Source: Orlajensenia sp001423545
GTDB lineage: Bacteria > Actinomycetota > Actinomycetes > Actinomycetales > Microbacteriaceae
Direction of reading: 5' to 3'
Assembly (NCBI GenBank): GCA_001423545.1
Contig: LMOK01000001.1
Coordinates: 682,001 to 746,000, forward strand
DNA length: 64,000 nt
The position numbers and the translations under genes were made by a program. The notes beneath the pieces are model-generated. The model ran no database searches. It was not told the origin of the DNA and saw nothing but the letters and a program-made list of their open reading frames with translations. This document shows positions 16,866-25,599 of this stretch, in pieces. Position 1 is the stretch's first letter. Every line of letters begins with the position of its first letter.

Positions 16866-17390
16866 TCAGCTCTGGGGGCGGTGGGCGAACACCAGCAGAC
16901 TGCTCGTCGCCGTGGCGAGAAGGTTTCCGGCGCTGTCGGTCAGCTCGGCCTCGGCGAAGATCACCCGGGTGCCGCTCTTGCGCACTCGTCCGGTCGCCCG
17001 CAGCGGTGCTGCCGACGGCTGGATCGGGCGCACGTAGCTGACGGTGATGTCGATCGAGGTGTAGCCGGTGCCGGCAGGCAGAGTGCTGTGGGCGGCGCAT
17101 CCCAGCACGGTGTCGAGCACCGTGCAGGCCAGTCCGCCGTGGATGGTGCCGAGGGGGTTGTAGTGCGCCTGCGTCGGTCGCGTCTCGAAGACCACCTCGC
17201 CCTCGGAGACCGCGACGATGTCCATGTTCATCAGCACGGCGATCGGCGGCTCGGGGATGCGCCCCTCGAGGATGCCGGTGAGGTACTCGAGGCCGCTGAG
17301 CTGCGGCAACTGCACGAGCCCGACGGCCGGATCGACCCAGGTGTAGGTGGCTGAGGAGGTCGGAAGCTCGGTGTCTGTCACGGTCGTCAC
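16866..17390 (-). CDS. PaaI-family hotdog-fold thioesterase
   Basis: A 174-residue single hotdog-domain protein. The family signature HYNPLGTIHGGLACTVLD (HGG core with the preceding Asn/Gly) lies near residues 101-118, followed by TSIDITVSYVRPI. Such enzymes hydrolyse acyl-CoA thioesters such as aromatic-CoAs in the cytosol. A 45-residue N-terminal extension precedes the domain. Start GTG at 17390 is uncertain; a second GTG lies 9 bases inside. Divergent from the oxidoreductase at 17454. Confidence 0.85.
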   Translation of the reverse strand: MTTVTDTELPTSSATYTWVDPAVGLVQLPQLSGLEYLTGILEGRIPEPPIAVLMNMDIVAVSEGEVVFETRPTQAHYNPLGTIHGGLACTVLDTVLGCAAHSTLPAGTGYTSIDITVSYVRPIQPSAAPLRATGRVRKSGTRVIFAEAELTDSAGNLLATATSSLLVFAHRPQS

Positions 17391-17441
17391 GATAACACCG
17401 GGCCCTCAGCATGCGACGAGCGGAATACCCCGGCGCGTGCC

Positions 17442-17447
17442 TACGCT
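17442..17447 (+). promoter_or_regulatory. -10 box for leaderless oxidoreductase message
   Basis: TACGCT is followed by exactly 6 bp and the ATG at 17454, the arrangement of an actinobacterial leaderless promoter. It supports ATG 17454 over the GTG at 17448. Confidence 0.55.
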
Positions 17448-17453
17448 GTGGTC

Positions 17454-18470
17454 ATGGTGAAGCGCATCGGATTCCTCTCCTTCGGCCACTACCAGGCCGT
17501 GCCCGGGTCGTTGACCCGCACGGCCGCCGACGTCCTGCAGCAGTCGATCGACCTGGCGGTCGCGGCCGAAGAGGTCGGCGTCGACGGCGCCTACTTCCGG
17601 GTACACCACTTCGCCCGCCAGCTCGCCTCGCCGTTCCCCCTGCTCGCCGCCGTCGGCGCCCGCACGACGACCATCGAGATCGGCACCGGCGTCATCGACA
17701 TGCGCTACGAGAACCCGCTGTACATGGCCGAGTCGGCCGCTGCCGCCGACCTGATCGCCGGTGAGAGACTGCAGCTCGGTATCAGCCGCGGGTCACCCGA
17801 GACCGCGCTGGCCGGCTACGAGTCGTTCGGCTACGTCCCCTCCGACGGACAGACGGATGCAGACATGGCACGTGCGCACACCGAGCTCTTCCGGGCGGCC
17901 ATCGCCGGAGCCGGGCTGGCGCACGCCAACCCCCAGATGACGGGGACCTCGCATCCGCTCGCCATCGAACCCCTGTCACCGACCCTGCCCGAGCGCATCT
18001 GGTGGGGCGCCGGCACGCGCAAGACGGCGGTGTGGACGGCCGAGCAGGGCATGAACCTGATGAGCTCGACCCTGCTCACCGAGGACACCGGGGTGCCGTT
18101 CGACCAGCTGCAGGCCGAGCAGATCGCGATGTTCCGGGCGGCGTGGGCCGAGGCCGGGCACGACTTCGAGCCGCGGGTGTCGGTGAGCCGCAGCATCCTG
18201 CCGCTCATCGACGACGAGTCGCGCCGCTACTTCGGGCTGCGGGCCCAGGCCGATGCGAAGGACCAGGTCGGTCACCTCGACGGGGGTCTCGCGCGCTTCG
18301 GGCGCAGCTACATCGGCGAGCCCGACGTGATCGCGGCCGAATTGGCTCAGGATGCCGCCGTGCAGGCCGCGGACACCGTGCTGGTCACGGTGCCCAACCA
18401 GCTGGGAGTCGCCTTCAACGTGCGCATCCTGGAGTCGATCGTGCACGACATCAAGCCCGCGCTGGGCTGA
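17454..18470 (+). CDS. LLM-class flavin-dependent oxidoreductase
   Basis: A 338-residue luciferase-like protein, the third in this region. The start (VKRIGFLSFGHY), DGAYFRVHHFARQLASPFPL, IGTGVIDMRYENPLYMAE and LGISRGSPE are family features. The GEHH-type motif is replaced by RVHHF, so it belongs to a different subgroup from the gene at 13642. No ribosome-binding site; the ATG sits 6 bp after TACGCT. It is followed 8 bp later by an SRPBCC gene, likely co-transcribed. Confidence 0.86.
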   Translation: MVKRIGFLSFGHYQAVPGSLTRTAADVLQQSIDLAVAAEEVGVDGAYFRVHHFARQLASPFPLLAAVGARTTTIEIGTGVIDMRYENPLYMAESAAAADLIAGERLQLGISRGSPETALAGYESFGYVPSDGQTDADMARAHTELFRAAIAGAGLAHANPQMTGTSHPLAIEPLSPTLPERIWWGAGTRKTAVWTAEQGMNLMSSTLLTEDTGVPFDQLQAEQIAMFRAAWAEAGHDFEPRVSVSRSILPLIDDESRRYFGLRAQADAKDQVGHLDGGLARFGRSYIGEPDVIAAELAQDAAVQAADTVLVTVPNQLGVAFNVRILESIVHDIKPALG

Positions 18471-18478
18471 CGACGCGC

Positions 18479-18871
18479 ATGCGCGATGTGGTCGTGGAGA
18501 TCGAGCTGCCGATCGGCGTGAGGTCGGCGTGGTCGCTGCTCACCGATCGGCGCCACACCTGGTGGTCGGATCTGGACTTCGACGCCGTGGCCGATGCGCC
18601 CCTGATCGAACGGTGGCTCGACGACGACGGGCGCGAGGTCACTGCACTCGGCACTATCGTCGACGTCGATCCTCCGCATCGCCTCTCGTTCGTCTGGACG
18701 GACCCCGGCGCGGTGCAGACCACGGTCGAGTGGGTGGTCACGGCTACTGACGGCGGCGGCTCGATCGTCACCGTGCGGGAATCCGGACTCGATGCCGCCG
18801 GAGCACTTCAGCACGAAGAGGGATGGCGGCACCATCTCGATCGGCTTCGCGCTGCCGTCTCGCGTCCGTGA
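18479..18871 (+). CDS. SRPBCC-fold (AHSA1-like) protein
   Basis: A 130-residue protein with the Bet v1/START-like helix-grip pattern: an opening beta strand (VVVEIELPIGVRSAWSLLTD), then WWSDLDFD, LGTIVDVDPPHRLSFVW and a C-terminal helix (EEGWRHHLDRLRAAV). Close to the AHSA1/PF08327 group (activator of Hsp90-like), which binds hydrophobic ligands. The ATG lies 8 bp after the preceding oxidoreductase stop, so the two probably form an operon. Ligand and role are unknown. Confidence 0.8.
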   Translation: MRDVVVEIELPIGVRSAWSLLTDRRHTWWSDLDFDAVADAPLIERWLDDDGREVTALGTIVDVDPPHRLSFVWTDPGAVQTTVEWVVTATDGGGSIVTVRESGLDAAGALQHEEGWRHHLDRLRAAVSRP

Positions 18872-18923
18872 CCGGGCACGTGGCTCTCCGCTGATCGCAC
18901 TGGGTCAACGTCGCTCGTCGGTG

Positions 18924-19015
18924 GCGCTTCGGGCGGTCGCTCCGCTCGGCCCTCAGCGAACGGATCATGCTGGACCCGCTCGCAGAGGCCCGGATGCAGT
19001 CCGCGGTCGAAGCGC
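18924..19015. repeat. Intergenic repeat family A, complete copy
   Basis: A 92-bp imperfect palindrome with GCGCTTCG at one end and CGAAGCGC at the other and an inner pair CGGCCCTCAGCGAACGG / CCCGCTCGCAGAGGCCCGG. In the reverse orientation it aligns across its whole length with the copy at 36035-36129. It lies between the SRPBCC and YchJ genes. Confidence 0.8.
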
Positions 19016-19033
19016 CCCAGATGGGAGGATCGA

Positions 19034-19441
19034 GTGGTGACCGACGCCGCCTTCCCCGTCCTGAGCACTGACAGCCGCTGCCCCTGCCTGAGCGGCGAGA
19101 GCTACGGCTCCTGCTGCGGCAGGTTCCACAGCGGAGACGCCCTCGCGCCCACCGCGGTGCAACTCATGCGCTCGCGCTACTCGGGCTACGTGGTGGGTGA
19201 CGTGGCATACCTGCTGCGCACGTGGCATCCGTCGACCCGTCCGACAGACCTCGAGCTCGACCCGACCGTCCGCTGGTTCCGCCTCGAGATCGCCGCGACC
19301 ACCGGCGGCGGCCCCTTCGACACGACCGGCACCGTCGAGTTCACCGCGCGCTCGAAGCACGACGGCGTCGCCCACGCCCAGCACGAGAACAGCTCCTTCG
19401 TGCGCGAAGGCGGAGCCTGGCTCTACGTCGACGCGCTCTGA
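19034..19441 (+). CDS. YchJ-family (UPF0225) metal-binding protein
   Basis: A 135-residue protein. The N-terminus carries a SEC-C-like cysteine cluster, CPCLSGESYGSCCGRFHSG, where cysteines and histidine bind zinc, followed by PTAVQLMRSRYSGYVVGD, typical of YchJ proteins. The rest is an NTF2-like fold ending HAQHENSSFVREGGAWLYV. Function is not established in the family. GTG at 19034 has GGGAGGA 5 bp upstream. Confidence 0.88.
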   Translation: MVTDAAFPVLSTDSRCPCLSGESYGSCCGRFHSGDALAPTAVQLMRSRYSGYVVGDVAYLLRTWHPSTRPTDLELDPTVRWFRLEIAATTGGGPFDTTGTVEFTARSKHDGVAHAQHENSSFVREGGAWLYVDAL

Positions 19442-19456
19442 CGCGCGGCGCTCGAC

Positions 19457-20251
19457 TCAGGCCGGGACGCCCAGTTCGTCGAGCGCGTCCTGCACGATGG
19501 TGAGGCCGCCGAGTCCCGGCATCCCGCTGATCGAATCGTCGACCTTCCTGGCGGCCTTGCGACCGTCGGGTCCGCTCATGAGGTGGTTCATGACGTGCTG
19601 CACGTCGGAACGCTCCATGATGCTCGAGCCGACCGGAGCCCAGAACCTGCTCAGCGCGAACCGCGTGATCTTCTGCGCCTTGGTGCTCTTCGCCAGCCGT
19701 TCGCGCGCCTGCGAGGTGTAGAAGGCGACGTGTCGAGCCTCCTGCTTCGCGATGCGGCGCAGGAGTTCGGCGAGCACGGGATCCTGCTCGAGCTCGGCCA
19801 TGCGGTTGTAGGCGGTGATGGCCGACCACTCGTTGGCCGCGCCCCACGACATGTGCACGGCCACGAAGTCCTCGCCCACGAGCGACCCGAGCATCGACTG
19901 CTTGATGGGGTCGAGCCGGTCCTTCCAGCCGAGCTTCAGCCGGTTGGCCTTGAGCTGATCGAAGTCGACGGTGATGTCGTGCATCGCGAGCACGGCGGCG
20001 AGAGCCTCGCCGTGCCAGAACTCCTCGCGGTTCCACATGGTCATGAACGAGCTCACGTCGGCTTCGCGGTGCGACGGCGTGGTGAGCAGATCACGGGTGT
20101 AGCAGACGGTGTGGTACTCGACGTCGGCCATGTAGCGGAGGGTCCGCAGCGAGTCCTCGGGCAACGGATGCTCGCGGAAGACCTCGAGGTCGAGGTCGTC
20201 CCAGTTCACGCTCACGCTCGTCGCGGTGTACGTGTCGATGTCGAATGCCAC
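19457..20251 (-). CDS. Ferritin-like diiron protein (acyl-ACP desaturase-like)
   Basis: A 264-residue helical protein with a complete set of carboxylate-bridged diiron ligands in the order seen in acyl-ACP desaturases: E45, E77-x-x-H80 (EFWH), E141 and E171-x-x-H174 (EARH). These proteins use O2 for oxidation such as desaturation or hydroxylation; the substrate here is unknown. It is similar along its length to the neighbour at 20293, which has lost most of these ligands. The start at 20251 lies 42 bp after that gene's stop, suggesting one transcript (epoxide hydrolase, degenerate paralogue, intact diiron protein). Confidence 0.82.
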   Translation of the reverse strand: MAFDIDTYTATSVSVNWDDLDLEVFREHPLPEDSLRTLRYMADVEYHTVCYTRDLLTTPSHREADVSSFMTMWNREEFWHGEALAAVLAMHDITVDFDQLKANRLKLGWKDRLDPIKQSMLGSLVGEDFVAVHMSWGAANEWSAITAYNRMAELEQDPVLAELLRRIAKQEARHVAFYTSQARERLAKSTKAQKITRFALSRFWAPVGSSIMERSDVQHVMNHLMSGPDGRKAARKVDDSISGMPGLGGLTIVQDALDELGVPA

Positions 20252-20292
20252 TGTGCTCCCTCGTTCCGCTGATCATCCAAGCACGCGAGTGC

Positions 20293-21135
20293 TCAGGCTG
20301 CGAGTCGCAGCTGCACGGCTCTGATCGTGCCGTCGTCCATGCCGGGAAGGTCGGCGACGCTCGACGCGACCCTCTGCGCCCGCATCGGGCCGATGTCGCC
20401 GGCGAAGGAGAAGCGCGTGAAGAAGGCGCGGTCGGCCGGGGACAGCGTGGCGGCACCGAGCGGCAGCACGTCACGCCGGAGCTCCCGGCGGGTGAGCCGC
20501 ACGGCGCGCGGGCTCTCGAGCAGGCGGTGCACGGACTCCTCCTCGAAGAAGCGCGAGTGGCGCGCCTTGAGGTCGAGCACGTCGCCCAGGGCGCGGGCGA
20601 CCTCGGCGTTCTCGCTCACCTCGATCACCCGCTCGTAGGTCGCCCGCAGCATCCAGTCGTCGACGAGGCCGCTGGTCACGTGCACCGCCACGATCGCCTC
20701 GCCCGCGAGGAAGCCCGACACCGAGCGGCGCACAGGCCCGCGGCGGGCACGCCGTTCTGCCCGGCCACGCGAGGTCGCCGCATCCGTCACCGATGTCGTC
20801 TCGACGGCAATGCGGTGCGCCTCGGGCTGGGCCTCGATGACGGCGGTGAGGGCGTCGGCGATCCAGAACTTCTCGAACGCCCAGCTCACCAGGAACGCCG
20901 TCACCCGCGCGTCCTTGTGGGTGGCTGTGACGAGGACGTTCCTCAGCCGGTCCATGGTGGCGGCCTCGAGGTCGCGCAGCACTCGAACGGCCCGAACGGC
21001 GTCCCCCGGGAGAGGTCGGGCGGCGAGGGCTGCGATGTCGAGGCGATCGCGGTGCGTGCCGACGGCGGTGCGCGCGAACTCGCGCACGTCGAATCGATCG
21101 GATCCTCTCATGAGCGCCTCGGTCGCGTCCGTCAT
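20293..21135 (-). CDS. Ferritin-like paralogue with lost diiron ligands
   Basis: A 280-residue protein aligning with the gene at 19457 (e.g. FEKFWIADAL against REEFWHGEAL, LKARHSRFF against QEARHVAFY). Of the diiron ligands only E57 and H193 remain: the first ExxH is K89..I92, the third Glu is D160 and the last Glu is K190. It should therefore not hold a normal diiron centre. A 20-residue Arg-rich insert (residues about 122-139) is also unlike the neighbour. The ATG at 21135 is chosen because it follows the epoxide hydrolase stop by 4 bp; an in-frame extension would enter that gene. It may be a structural partner or regulator of the intact protein. Confidence 0.72.
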   Translation of the reverse strand: MTDATEALMRGSDRFDVREFARTAVGTHRDRLDIAALAARPLPGDAVRAVRVLRDLEAATMDRLRNVLVTATHKDARVTAFLVSWAFEKFWIADALTAVIEAQPEAHRIAVETTSVTDAATSRGRAERRARRGPVRRSVSGFLAGEAIVAVHVTSGLVDDWMLRATYERVIEVSENAEVARALGDVLDLKARHSRFFEEESVHRLLESPRAVRLTRRELRRDVLPLGAATLSPADRAFFTRFSFAGDIGPMRAQRVASSVADLPGMDDGTIRAVQLRLAA

Positions 21136-21139
21136 GACG

Positions 21140-22258
21140 TCAGATACTCGCGAAGAAGGCTGTGAGATGGCCCGCGAGCAGCTTCGGTTCCTCATGCGCG
21201 AGGAAGTGCCCGCCGACGGACGGGTCGTGCCAGACGCGGATGTCGGAGCACGACCTGTCGGCGATGCTGCGCGGCATCTCCCGGATGCCGGGCTCGGCGC
21301 TCACGGTGAAGCCTGCCGGCACCGTGATGTCGGGCCGCGGTCGGTTCGCGTCGTAGTCGACGTACTGGCGGAACGAGGTTCCGATGGACTCCGTGAACCA
21401 GTACAGGGTTCCGATGGTGAACAGGGTCTCGCGGTCGAAGCGCGTCTCGAGGTCGCCGCCGCAGTCGCTCCAGTCGCGGTACTTGTCGATGATCCAGGCC
21501 AGGAGGCCGGCCGGCGAGTCCGCGACGGCGGCTCCGATGGTGTCCGGACGCGTGATCATGATGGCGCTGTAGCCGCCGTCCGATGAGTCGAACTCAGCCT
21601 CGGACTCGAGGAACTCGTGCTCCTCGTCGGTGAGCGGCGCCTCGAACTCGGCCGGGAACGGCGGGTGGATCATGTAGAGGCCGGTGACGGACTCCGGATG
21701 CTTCGCAGCGAGCCAGGCCGCGACAGTGCCGCCGATGTCTCCCCCGAACACCCCGTAGCGCTCGAAGCCGAGCTCCTCGGTCATGAGCGCGTGCATGACG
21801 TCGGCCATGGCCTCCCGGGTGAGCGGGCCCTCGGGCAGCTCACTGAAGAGGAAGCCCGGCATCGACGGGACGACGATCTCGAACGGCGCGCCCGCTGCCC
21901 GGAACTCCTCGACCAGCGCGAGCATCTCGACGAAGCTGCTCGGCCAGCCGTGCATCAGGAGGAGCGGCATCCGTTCGCCGTCGACGGATCCGGAGGCCGC
22001 GCGCACGATGTGGATGCCGGTGCCGTCGACGTCGACGAGGCGGTGGTCGAGCGCGTTGAGGCGGCTCTCGACCAGGCGCCAGTCGGAATCGAGCCAGTCC
22101 GCCCACCCTGCGACGAGAGACGCGAGGTAGTCGGGGTCGACGCCGGCACCCCAGGACTCGGCGCGACTCGGAGTCGTGAAGCGGGTGTTGCGCAGCCGCA
22201 TCCGCAGGTCGTCGAGCGTGTCGTCGGGCACGGCGATCGTGAACGGGGTGGAAGTCAT
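21140..22258 (-). CDS. Epoxide hydrolase (EHN-type alpha/beta hydrolase)
   Basis: A 372-residue protein with the N-terminal EHN lid domain (DTLDDLRMRLRNTRFTTPS) and an alpha/beta-hydrolase core. The oxyanion-hole motif is HGWPSS (residues 103-108), the nucleophile Asp174 sits in GGDIGG, and the C-terminal His lies in GGHFLAHEEP. These residues match microsomal-type epoxide hydrolases, which open epoxides to diols through an ester intermediate. First gene of a likely three-gene transcript with the two ferritin-like genes. A GGAGGG site precedes the ATG. Confidence 0.9.
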   Translation of the reverse strand: MTSTPFTIAVPDDTLDDLRMRLRNTRFTTPSRAESWGAGVDPDYLASLVAGWADWLDSDWRLVESRLNALDHRLVDVDGTGIHIVRAASGSVDGERMPLLLMHGWPSSFVEMLALVEEFRAAGAPFEIVVPSMPGFLFSELPEGPLTREAMADVMHALMTEELGFERYGVFGGDIGGTVAAWLAAKHPESVTGLYMIHPPFPAEFEAPLTDEEHEFLESEAEFDSSDGGYSAIMITRPDTIGAAVADSPAGLLAWIIDKYRDWSDCGGDLETRFDRETLFTIGTLYWFTESIGTSFRQYVDYDANRPRPDITVPAGFTVSAEPGIREMPRSIADRSCSDIRVWHDPSVGGHFLAHEEPKLLAGHLTAFFASI

Positions 22259-22303
22259 CCCTCCACTGTCGCAGAAAGCCGCCGGGTCGGGCAGGATCGA
22301 CGC

Positions 22304-23365
22304 ATGGAACCCTCGGCGACGACGCCCATCTCCCCCATGCTCGCGAAGGCCCTAGACAGGGTGCCCGATGCCGACAGCGTCGCCGGAGGCCTGCTCTACG
22401 AACCGAAGTGGGACGGCTTCCGGGCCGTCATCTACTTCGACGGCGAGACCGTGGAGATCGGCAGTCGCGGCTCGAAGATGCTCACGCGCTACTTCCCCGA
22501 GTTGGTCGAGGCGTTCGCCGCCCAGCTGACGCAGCCGACCGTGCTCGACGGCGAGATCATGGTGCGCGCGTCATCGCGCGGATCCACCGGCGGCGAGAGG
22601 CTCGACTGGGAGGCGCTGTCGCAGCGCATCCATCCCGCCGCGAGCAGGGTCGCGAAGCTGTCGGTCGAGACTCCGGCGATGTTCGTGGCGTTCGACGTGC
22701 TGGCCCTCGGCGACGAGTCACTGCTGGAGCGGCCGTTCTCGGAGCGCCGTGCGGCACTCGAGGCGTTGGCGCAGGGATTCGCGGCCCCCCTGACCATCAC
22801 GAGGACGACGACGGATGCCGCCCTCGCCCGCGAGTGGCTCGTCGAGTTCGAGGGAGCCGGCCTCGACGGGGTCGTGGCGAAGCCGTTGGCGGCCGTCTAT
22901 GCGCCGGGCAAGCGCGTGATGCTGAAGATCAAGCACCACCGCACGGCCGACGTCGTGGTGCTCGGGTATCGCGTGCACAAGAGCGGCAGCGGAGTCGGGT
23001 CTCTCCTGCTCGGGCTCTACGACGAGAGGGGCGAACTGCGAGGCGTGGGCGGGGCGTCGGCGTTCTCCGACGCGCGGCGACTCGAACTGGTGGAGGAGCT
23101 CTCGCCGCTCGTCGTGCGCGACGAGGACGGCGCGGCCGTGACCGGTGAGACCGACCGCAGCCGGTTCTCCGGCAGCAAGGACGTGTCATTCGTCAAGCTC
23201 GAGCCGACTCGTGTGATGGAGGTGCGCTACGACCAGATGGAGGGCTCGCGCTTCCGTCACACCGTGCAGTTCGCCCGCTGGCGACCCGACCGGGATGCGA
23301 GGTCGTGCACCTTCGAGCAGCTCGAGATCCCGGCGGCCTACGACCTGAGCAAGGTGCTCGAGTGA
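22304..23365 (+). CDS. ATP-dependent DNA ligase (LigC/LigD-C type)
   Basis: A 353-residue ligase. The adenylation motif is EPKWDGFRA with K35 as the AMP-linked lysine. Other nucleotidyltransferase motifs are LDGEIMV, FVAFDVLALGD, EGAGLDGVVAKP and the KIKHHRTADVVVLGYRVHK motif V and OB-fold start. The length and the ISPMLAKALD opening match actinobacterial LigC, involved in break or base-excision repair. A stand-alone LigD-type polymerase domain is 2.8 kb downstream on the other strand. Divergent from the epoxide hydrolase. Confidence 0.92.
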   Translation: MEPSATTPISPMLAKALDRVPDADSVAGGLLYEPKWDGFRAVIYFDGETVEIGSRGSKMLTRYFPELVEAFAAQLTQPTVLDGEIMVRASSRGSTGGERLDWEALSQRIHPAASRVAKLSVETPAMFVAFDVLALGDESLLERPFSERRAALEALAQGFAAPLTITRTTTDAALAREWLVEFEGAGLDGVVAKPLAAVYAPGKRVMLKIKHHRTADVVVLGYRVHKSGSGVGSLLLGLYDERGELRGVGGASAFSDARRLELVEELSPLVVRDEDGAAVTGETDRSRFSGSKDVSFVKLEPTRVMEVRYDQMEGSRFRHTVQFARWRPDRDARSCTFEQLEIPAAYDLSKVLE

Positions 23366-23388
23366 CCGCTGATCGAGCAGTCCCCCTC

Positions 23389-23523
23389 CCGCTGATCGAG
23401 TAGTGCCCGACGCAGTCGGACACGTATCGAGATCCGTCGGGAACCGCGCGACCTGAGCGGCGCGCCGTCGTGACGGGTCTCGATACGGCGGCTCGCTCCG
23501 CTCACGGCCTACCCGACCACCGG
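23389..23523. repeat. Intergenic repeat family B, copy 1
   Basis: Begins CCGCTGATCGAGTAG and ends with the near inverse CTACCCGACCACCGG. An inner pair CGTATCGAGAT / CTCGATACGG is also inverted. A truncated start of the same element (CCGCTGATCGAGCAG) precedes it at 23368. Matches 33359-33478. It fills the gap between the convergent ligase and quinone-reductase genes. Confidence 0.82.
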
Positions 23524-23528
23524 ATCAC

Positions 23529-24476
23529 TCAGTCGACTGACCCGGCTTCTGCGACATTCGCCTCGTGACCGAGCACGACGATCTTTCCGCGCAGGTGACC
23601 CTGTTCGCTGAGGGAGAGCGCACGGTCGAGTGCGGAGAACGGGTACTCCGCCGCGATCGCCACGCGGATGTCTCCTCGCGCGGCAAGCCCCACCACCTCG
23701 CGCACGGCCTCGGTGATGAGCAGCTGCGTCGGGTCTCCTCCCGCAACGACAGCCCCGCTCGCCCCTGCGGCGAAGTCGACGATGGTGACGATTCGCCGCG
23801 CGTCGATGACCTCCCCGACGCGCGCGATGAAATTGCGACCCGCGGTGTCGTATGCCGCATCGATGCCGCCCGGCGCGATCCGGCGGAGCTCGTCGACCAG
23901 GGCAGGACCGTAGTCGATCGGGGTGGCGCCGAGAGTGCGCAGATAGTCGTGGTTCTCGGTGCTGGCCGTGCCGATGACCCGATGTCCGTCGCGGACGAGA
24001 AGCTGGGTGATCATGCTGCCGACGGCCCCGGCCGCCCCGTTCACTACGACGGTCGACGACGGTGCCGGCGGAAGCAGCGCACGGATGCGCGTTGCCGTCT
24101 CGGCGGCTGTCGGCAGGGCGGCGGCATCCGGCAGGGAGAGTCCATCCGGAACCCTCACCAGCCGGGAGGCTCGGGTGACGGCCACCTCGGCGAAGGCACC
24201 GCTGTCGATGAATCCGGTCACCCTGTCGCCGACGGTGAACTCCGTGACGCCGGGGCCGACGCTCAGAACAGTTCCGGCTGCTTCGGAACCGAGCACGGCT
24301 GGGAGGTGCAGCGGAATCATCTGGGCGAGGAGCCCGAGCCGGATCTTCCAGTCGAGAGGGTTGATCGCGATGGCCTCGAGTCGTAGGGCCACCTCGCCGA
24401 TGCTCGGGGCGGGGGCCTCGATCTCGTCGGACTCGAGTCCATCGGGACCGTAGTGGGTGAGGAGGTATGCGTGCAT
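23529..24476 (-). CDS. NADP-dependent quinone-oxidoreductase-like (MDR) enzyme
   Basis: A 315-residue zinc-free medium-chain dehydrogenase/reductase. Domain order is a GroES-like catalytic part (APSIGEVALRLEAIAINPLDW, then GSEAAGTVLSVGPGVTEF) and a Rossmann part with VVVNGAAGAVGSMITQLL (AxGxVG loop). Such enzymes reduce quinones or enones with NADPH. The ATG at 24476 is 26 bp after the OYE stop, so it is co-transcribed with the OYE gene from the MarR-controlled region. Its stop lies 6 bp from repeat family B. Confidence 0.88.
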   Translation of the reverse strand: MHAYLLTHYGPDGLESDEIEAPAPSIGEVALRLEAIAINPLDWKIRLGLLAQMIPLHLPAVLGSEAAGTVLSVGPGVTEFTVGDRVTGFIDSGAFAEVAVTRASRLVRVPDGLSLPDAAALPTAAETATRIRALLPPAPSSTVVVNGAAGAVGSMITQLLVRDGHRVIGTASTENHDYLRTLGATPIDYGPALVDELRRIAPGGIDAAYDTAGRNFIARVGEVIDARRIVTIVDFAAGASGAVVAGGDPTQLLITEAVREVVGLAARGDIRVAIAAEYPFSALDRALSLSEQGHLRGKIVVLGHEANVAEAGSVD

Positions 24477-24502
24477 GATGTTGTCGCCTTTCGTGGTAGT
24501 GA

Positions 24503-25585
24503 TCAGGCCGCGTGTCGCGGGTAGTCCGTGTAGCCGTGCGACCCGCCGCCGTAGAAGGTGGCGCGGTCCGGTTCGTTCAAGGGGGCACCGCTGCGGATGC
24601 GGGCGGGCAGGTCGGGATTGGCCAGGGCCAGCGCTCCGACGCTGACGACGTCGGCCAGTCCTTCGTGCAGGTCCGCGACGCGGCGAGCCAGGCCGGCCCC
24701 GGCACGATTCAGCACCAGGCCGCCGCGCCACGCCCCGCGGATGGCGCGCAGCAGCGACTCGTCTCCCAGATGCACGACGTGCAGGTACGCGAGCCCCAGG
24801 GGCGCCAGGCGATCGAGAAGTGCGGCGTAGACCTCGGCCACGTCAGCCTCCTCGATGTCCCCGAGCGGGCTGCCCGGGCTGATCCTGTAGCCGGTGCGGT
24901 CGGCGCCGATCTCGTCGGCGACGGCAGAAGCGACCTCGACCGGGAACCTGATGCGGCCCGCGATGTCGCCGCCATAGGCGTCGGTGCGTCGGTTCGCGTT
25001 CGTGCTCATGAACTGCTGGAGCAGGTAGCCGTTCGCCCCGTGCACCTCGACGCCATCGGCGCCGGCATCGACGGCCAGCCGTGCCGCTCGACGGAAATCC
25101 GAGATCGTGCGCGCGATGTCGGCCTCGGTCATCGCTCGCGGTTCGGTCATCGGCTGCGGCCCGGTCGCCGTGAACATGTCGCCCCGTGCTGCGACGGCTG
25201 ACGGCGCCAGCGGCGCGCGGCCGTGCGGGGTGTTCGATCGGTGCGACACACGACCCACGTGCATGAGTTGGATGATGAGCGTCGATCCCTCGGCGTGGAC
25301 TGCATCGGCTACTCGGCCCCAGGCCGCCGCCTGCTCCGCCGTGTGGATGCCCGGAGTCGCCAGGTAACCCTGCCCGTCCTCTGACGGCTGCGTCCCCTCG
25401 GAGATCAGCATCGAGAGCGACGCACGCTGTCTGTAGTACGTACGCGTCAGGTCGGTCACGAGTCCGTCGTCCGTGGCGCGGCTCCGGGTCATCGGTGCCA
25501 TCACCACGCGATGCGCGAGATCGATGCGGCCGAGCGTCGTGGGCGACCAGAGCCCGCCCGACGCGATGTCCTGTGCGATTGTCAT
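24503..25585 (-). CDS. Old Yellow Enzyme family alkene reductase (NemA-like)
   Basis: A 360-residue FMN-dependent TIM-barrel ene-reductase acting on electrophilic alkenes, nitro-esters or quinones. Family motifs are RVVMAPMTRSRA at the start, TYYRQRA, LIIQLMHVGRVSH (FMN/substrate region), GVEVHGANGYLLQQF and STNANRRTDAYGG. Upstream an AAGGAG site sits 8 bp from the ATG. It is first in an operon with the MDR gene, divergent from a MarR gene across matched palindromes, so it is likely derepressed by reactive electrophiles. Confidence 0.93.
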   Translation of the reverse strand: MTIAQDIASGGLWSPTTLGRIDLAHRVVMAPMTRSRATDDGLVTDLTRTYYRQRASLSMLISEGTQPSEDGQGYLATPGIHTAEQAAAWGRVADAVHAEGSTLIIQLMHVGRVSHRSNTPHGRAPLAPSAVAARGDMFTATGPQPMTEPRAMTEADIARTISDFRRAARLAVDAGADGVEVHGANGYLLQQFMSTNANRRTDAYGGDIAGRIRFPVEVASAVADEIGADRTGYRISPGSPLGDIEEADVAEVYAALLDRLAPLGLAYLHVVHLGDESLLRAIRGAWRGGLVLNRAGAGLARRVADLHEGLADVVSVGALALANPDLPARIRSGAPLNEPDRATFYGGGSHGYTDYPRHAA

Positions 25586-25599
25586 CTGTCTAGCTCCTT

